Positions 5,719 through 8,500 of a stretch of 8,500 nt of DNA are shown here, in pieces. Under the pieces are notes generated by a model, which saw only the letters and a program-made list of their open reading frames with translations, had not been told where the DNA came from and ran no database searches. The DNA is from Pseudomonadota bacterium (lineage in GTDB: Bacteria > Myxococcota > Bradymonadia > UBA4248). Location: positions 1 through 8,500 of the forward strand of contig JAGACY010000060.1 of NCBI GenBank assembly GCA_017613855.1, written 5' to 3'. Position numbers and translations under genes: made by a program. Within the stretch, counting starts at the first letter, position 1. Each line of letters starts with the position of its first letter.

Positions 5719-5751
5719 GCCCCTTGGCGGGGTCCGGGGCAGAGCCCCGGC
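5719..5751 (-). terminator. GC-rich double hairpin, probable terminator / dispersed repeat
   Basis: Two adjacent hairpins lie 19 nt downstream of the stop of the DUF721-like gene. The first has arms CCGGGGC (5734-5740) and GCCCCGG (5744-5750) around a 3-nt loop. The second has CCCC (5720-5723) and GGGG (5729-5732), followed on the minus strand by CTTTC, a short T-run. Position and shape suit transcription termination of 5770-6354. Similar paired GC-rich hairpins (GGGGCTCTGCCCC ... CCCCGCCAAGGGG) occur as dispersed intergenic repeats in many bacteria (from memory, not searched). It could therefore be a repeat family co-opted as a terminator. Confidence 0.55.
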
Positions 5752-5769
5752 TAAATAATTACCATTAAT

Positions 5770-6354
5770 TCACATATTCCCAAGTAAAAGCTCCAGTCTC
5801 TTCAAATCCTGCACCGGTCTCACTTGCGCCAAAAAAGCGACTTTTTTCATAATTGGCGCGGGGTTTTGAAGTTCTTTCCAGGCATGTTGAGAATCACATC
5901 GGATGCGCCAGACCCCATTCTGAATCGCAACAATCGTCGTTGTCTCAGCCGTTGTTTCATCGACAGACATGCGCCAAACGAGTTCATGCCAGTATTTGTC
6001 GGGCATCTCTCGTATGGGGATTTGAGTAAACATGAACCCTGGTGATGTCATGGTTTTAGGTAAAACCGGCCGAATCGAACGAATCATGGGCAGGGGGCGT
6101 ACCATCCCCAACTGGCCAATGCGCGCAATGACTTTCGGATGATTGAGCAAATGCGCAGCGTCTGCAAGTGTGTCACATGCCACTTTCCAAACGCCATTTT
6201 CACAGGAAATGACGCGCGTTGGCGCATTTGTAATGCCGGCACATGCTTCATTCCATGCCGATTTCAGCCATTCGTCATGGGACATGGCCCATGCAATTTC
6301 TCGGCTCGGTATCTGCCGAATATTGTTGTTTGATTTGCTCATTTTTTCCGTCAT
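5770..6354 (-). CDS. Tandem DUF721/DciA-like domain protein
   Basis: The 194-aa product consists of two copies of the same domain (about 28-98 and 121-191) that align without gaps at an offset of 93 residues. Shared positions include W29/W122, W34/W127, NGVW (53-56 and 146-149), CD (60-61 and 153-154) and VRP (85-87 and 178-180). The pattern of a leading Trp, then a beta hairpin ending in NGVW-[KR]-[VI]-x-C-D, then helices resembles DUF721, the KH-like domain of the replicative helicase loader DciA. Family assignment is by pattern and uncertain; the duplication itself is plain. The conserved NGV turn and nearby Trp argue for nucleic-acid or protein binding in the cytoplasm. There is no signal peptide or membrane segment. 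The ATG at 6354 has no good ribosome site; the ATG of codon 5 (6342) is preceded by GGAAAAA and may be the true start. The gene follows the beta-helix lipoprotein after 36 nt. Confidence 0.75.
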   Translation of the reverse strand: MTEKMSKSNNNIRQIPSREIAWAMSHDEWLKSAWNEACAGITNAPTRVISCENGVWKVACDTLADAAHLLNHPKVIARIGQLGMVRPLPMIRSIRPVLPKTMTSPGFMFTQIPIREMPDKYWHELVWRMSVDETTAETTTIVAIQNGVWRIRCDSQHAWKELQNPAPIMKKVAFLAQVRPVQDLKRLELLLGNM

Positions 6355-6364
6355 GACACTGCGT

Positions 6365-6392
6365 CACAATTCCGCATTCCGCATTCCGCATT
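6365..6392. repeat. Heptamer repeat array overlapping a stop codon
   Basis: Plus-strand units are CACAATT, CCGCATT, CCGCATT and CCGCATT (28 bp). They fill most of the 36-nt gap between the beta-helix lipoprotein gene and the DUF721-like gene and run into the TAA stop (6391-6393). The layout is homologous to 5687-5714. Confidence 0.8.
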
Positions 6393-8500
6393 ATTGATAG
6401 CATGTCGCGCTCTTTGCGCCGGATCCCTCGCACCAAATCAGATTTAAACCATCTTTGCCGACATTGTCTTGATAGGTAACCTGGTCATATTTGAATTCGA
6501 CAGGATGAACTTCACCGTCATCCCCGATATAGGCGGGATCTGTGCTTTTTCTGATTTCGAGTAAAACGGCAGAATTCGATGGCAGTGCATCCAGATTTTT
6601 CGGAATATAATTATCCCGGGTGACTTCCAGAAATTGATCCGAAAGCGCGATTTCATTGCCGGTGACTTCGATCGTGGGATTGAGCGTGTCATTTTGTGTT
6701 TTGTATGCCCAAGATTGTGAGCTTTTATATTTATAGGGAAATACGCCGAAAATATGCTGTGTTCCTGAGAATGCATTGATATATTTGGCAGTTATATGAT
6801 TGCCGTTTGCTGTAAATTTGCGCGTCGAGAACAGTGAGGCACCATACAAATACAACCCCGGCATGTGAATGGTATTGTTGCTGATGTTAATCGATTCGGC
6901 ATCGTAAATATTGGTTTCATGAAACATATACCATGTCTTGAGATCGCGGATATAGGCTTCACGCTCGGCTTCATTGAGCTTGCGCTTGGTGCCGTTGTCA
7001 TTGAGATACATGGGTTTGACGGATGTCCCGTCCTCAAATGTCCCGCCATCCAGTAAAATCTTGGCATATTTGTCGATGAGTTTTTCATCGATTTCGAAGG
7101 TATTGTTCTCGTACCAACGAATTTTGGGCAGACCGGATGCCGGTGCACTCTTGGATTTCATCAGCTCATGGTAATTCTCAATTGTGTAATAGCTGGGGAA
7201 TCCAATCACATTTTTGATGGTGTTATTGCGCGCAACGACCTGGGTTGAGGAAAGATAAGCATCATAGACGGGGACACTTTCGGGACTGAGAATATTGCCT
7301 TCTTCATCGATCAGGTTCCCATCTTTGTCGCGCATTGGCTCTCCCGTTTTATCATCGATGACTACGGTCGAACGAATTAAAAAATTCTCGATATGGTTCC
7401 CTTCGTAATTGACGCGTTTGGTTTCGTACAATACGCCGCCCGAATAATAGGTATTCCTTAAATACAAACCATCGGGGCCTGTTATCGTATTATTCTTTAC
7501 AATGGCGTGTGAATTCCCCTGGAACTGAATGGCATTGGAGAGTCCTGTCTCGCCATTCTCATTCAAATCGTTGATTTCATTGCTCGTAGACCACTCAAAG
7601 GCAAGACACAGACTGTCGGTACACGGCAGTGAAATGTGATTGCCTACAATTTCATATTTGTTCAGAACTGCCATATCCATTAGGCGACCGACGAATCTGC
7701 CATGACAATTCTTAACGGAAATTCGTTTAATGCGCGTGCTTTTTTCGGCAATTTCGCTCAGTTTGATGATCGAACCAAACTGATAGGGCATCGTTGGTGC
7801 ATTTTCATTGAGTTCCGTGCTGTCATTATAATTTCTAATAACACCCCTTATCCTGAACAATGTATGAATATTGAATTCACAGTCGCGAAACATGATTCTG
7901 TCGGCTGTTCCGTGATATTTATTGGCATATTCACAGGCATCAAAAAATGTATAGGATGAAGACATGCCATTGCTCGAAAGCTTCATGTTTTCCATGACAA
8001 TGCCGCCGTCCGGCCTGAGTTTGAATCCGCCTTTATAATCACCAAAATCGAAAGTTCCGCCTTTTTCTTTACTGTTCTTAGGCACCGGGCTGCCCTTGAT
8101 GTGAACCATACGATTGAGTGCTATAAAATTATGGATATAACCGGTGGCTTTTTCATCCCCGTCCTTGCGGACTGGCATGATGGGATAGACACCATCTACC
8201 TCGAGATTGGTACATTTTTCATTGCCGCCCTCTTCGATAAACGTTTTTAATACAAAGAAATTGTGCCCCTGATCTTTGGGCGTGGACGCATTGGGAATCA
8301 TGCCCAGCTCGGATGCTTTGCAGAATGCGCCGGGAACGCTCCAGTCCGGATCATCGTCATCGTTGCAGGCAGCCAGACAATCATCATCATCACAGTCTGT
8401 CTCGAGGTCGCCGTCATTGTCGATGTTATCGTGACACAGTTTGATCAACTCAGCGGATGGTCCATCCTCTTTATCACTGCATCCTCCCAAAACAAACAGC
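6391..8500 (-). CDS. Right-handed beta-helix surface lipoprotein (5' end outside window)
   Basis: Partial gene; at least 702 codons are visible. The frame is open to the window edge and reads LFVLGGCSD, a lipobox ending of a signal peptide. The real start therefore lies beyond 8500, and the TTG at 8490 is not it. Numbering from that TTG codon, C4 is the lipidation Cys. Residues 19-42 form an Asp/Cys motif (CHDNIDNDGD then TDCDDDDC), typical of Myxococcota-type lipoproteins and probably calcium binding. From about 250 onward, regularly placed [GN]-N-x-[IF] turns mark parallel beta-helix rungs: VGNHI (282), KNNTI (332), EGNHI (363), RNNTI (421), ENNTF (461), SNNTI (537), NGNHI (572), TGNEI (610). 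This is the pectate-lyase/PbH1 fold, seen in polysaccharide-acting enzymes and adhesins. No catalytic triad is recognisable. An acidic insertion (about 379-403, DKDGNLIDEEGN) interrupts the coil. Exposure on the outer surface is inferred. Confidence 0.88.
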   Translation of the reverse strand, partial: LFVLGGCSDKEDGPSAELIKLCHDNIDNDGDLETDCDDDDCLAACNDDDDPDWSVPGAFCKASELGMIPNASTPKDQGHNFFVLKTFIEEGGNEKCTNLEVDGVYPIMPVRKDGDEKATGYIHNFIALNRMVHIKGSPVPKNSKEKGGTFDFGDYKGGFKLRPDGGIVMENMKLSSNGMSSSYTFFDACEYANKYHGTADRIMFRDCEFNIHTLFRIRGVIRNYNDSTELNENAPTMPYQFGSIIKLSEIAEKSTRIKRISVKNCHGRFVGRLMDMAVLNKYEIVGNHISLPCTDSLCLAFEWSTSNEINDLNENGETGLSNAIQFQGNSHAIVKNNTITGPDGLYLRNTYYSGGVLYETKRVNYEGNHIENFLIRSTVVIDDKTGEPMRDKDGNLIDEEGNILSPESVPVYDAYLSSTQVVARNNTIKNVIGFPSYYTIENYHELMKSKSAPASGLPKIRWYENNTFEIDEKLIDKYAKILLDGGTFEDGTSVKPMYLNDNGTKRKLNEAEREAYIRDLKTWYMFHETNIYDAESINISNNTIHMPGLYLYGASLFSTRKFTANGNHITAKYINAFSGTQHIFGVFPYKYKSSQSWAYKTQNDTLNPTIEVTGNEIALSDQFLEVTRDNYIPKNLDALPSNSAVLLEIRKSTDPAYIGDDGEVHPVEFKYDQVTYQDNVGKDGLNLIWCEGSGAKSATCYQ

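Noticed and set aside
5687..6392. Repeat arrays considered as a CRISPR or attachment-site pair
   Set aside because: Units are 7 bp without unique spacers, and no cas or integrase gene is present; they fit short tandem repeats.

Overview
This 8.5 kb window comes from a mid-GC bacterium. All seven recognisable protein genes lie on the minus strand, so transcription runs from high to low coordinates. Plus-strand reading frames look like shadows of these genes. Three traits suggest a Myxococcota/Bradymonadota-type (former deltaproteobacterial) secretome: an Asp/Cys motif of the form C-x-DNxDNDGD-x-DC right after a lipobox, Cys-rich modules behind a long Pro/Asp/Thr linker in a lipoprotein, and right-handed beta-helix lipoproteins. 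The base composition is lower in GC than classical soil myxobacteria. The lineage is an inference, because no marker gene or rRNA is present.

In transcription order the window holds: (1) a large beta-helix surface lipoprotein (6391 to beyond 8500), whose signal peptide lies outside the window; (2) a 194-aa protein built from two gap-free copies of a DUF721/DciA-like domain (5770-6354), reached across a heptamer repeat array; (3) a GC-rich double hairpin and a second heptamer array; (4) a 206-aa two-helix membrane protein (4956-5576); (5) two tandem palindromic repeat units and a perfect 14-bp palindrome; (6) a 285-aa protein with an acidic tail and four membrane helices (3923-4780); (7) a 567-aa Cys-rich lipoprotein with a PPC-like domain (2192-3895); (8) a tight exbB-exbD-cysE cluster (2106 down to 54), in which both junctions are 4-nt ATGA overlaps; (9) a third heptamer array at the window edge.

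The clearest unit is exbB-exbD-cysE. An inner-membrane proton channel pair is translationally coupled to serine O-acetyltransferase, the committed step of cysteine synthesis. No TonB, TolA, receptor or cysK is visible. Genes 6 and 7 are 27 nt apart and probably co-transcribed. The rest looks like envelope and surface genes separated by short spacers rich in repeats.

I see no CRISPR array, transposase, phage gene, tRNA, rRNA or classical defence system, and no convincing multi-gene novel system. The points most worth a second look are the duplicated DciA-like protein, the cysE coupling to exbBD, the exact Cys-spacing modules, and the related 28-bp heptamer arrays. No gene-free stretch exceeds 300 bases; the longest are 5577-5769 and 4781-4955, both described.
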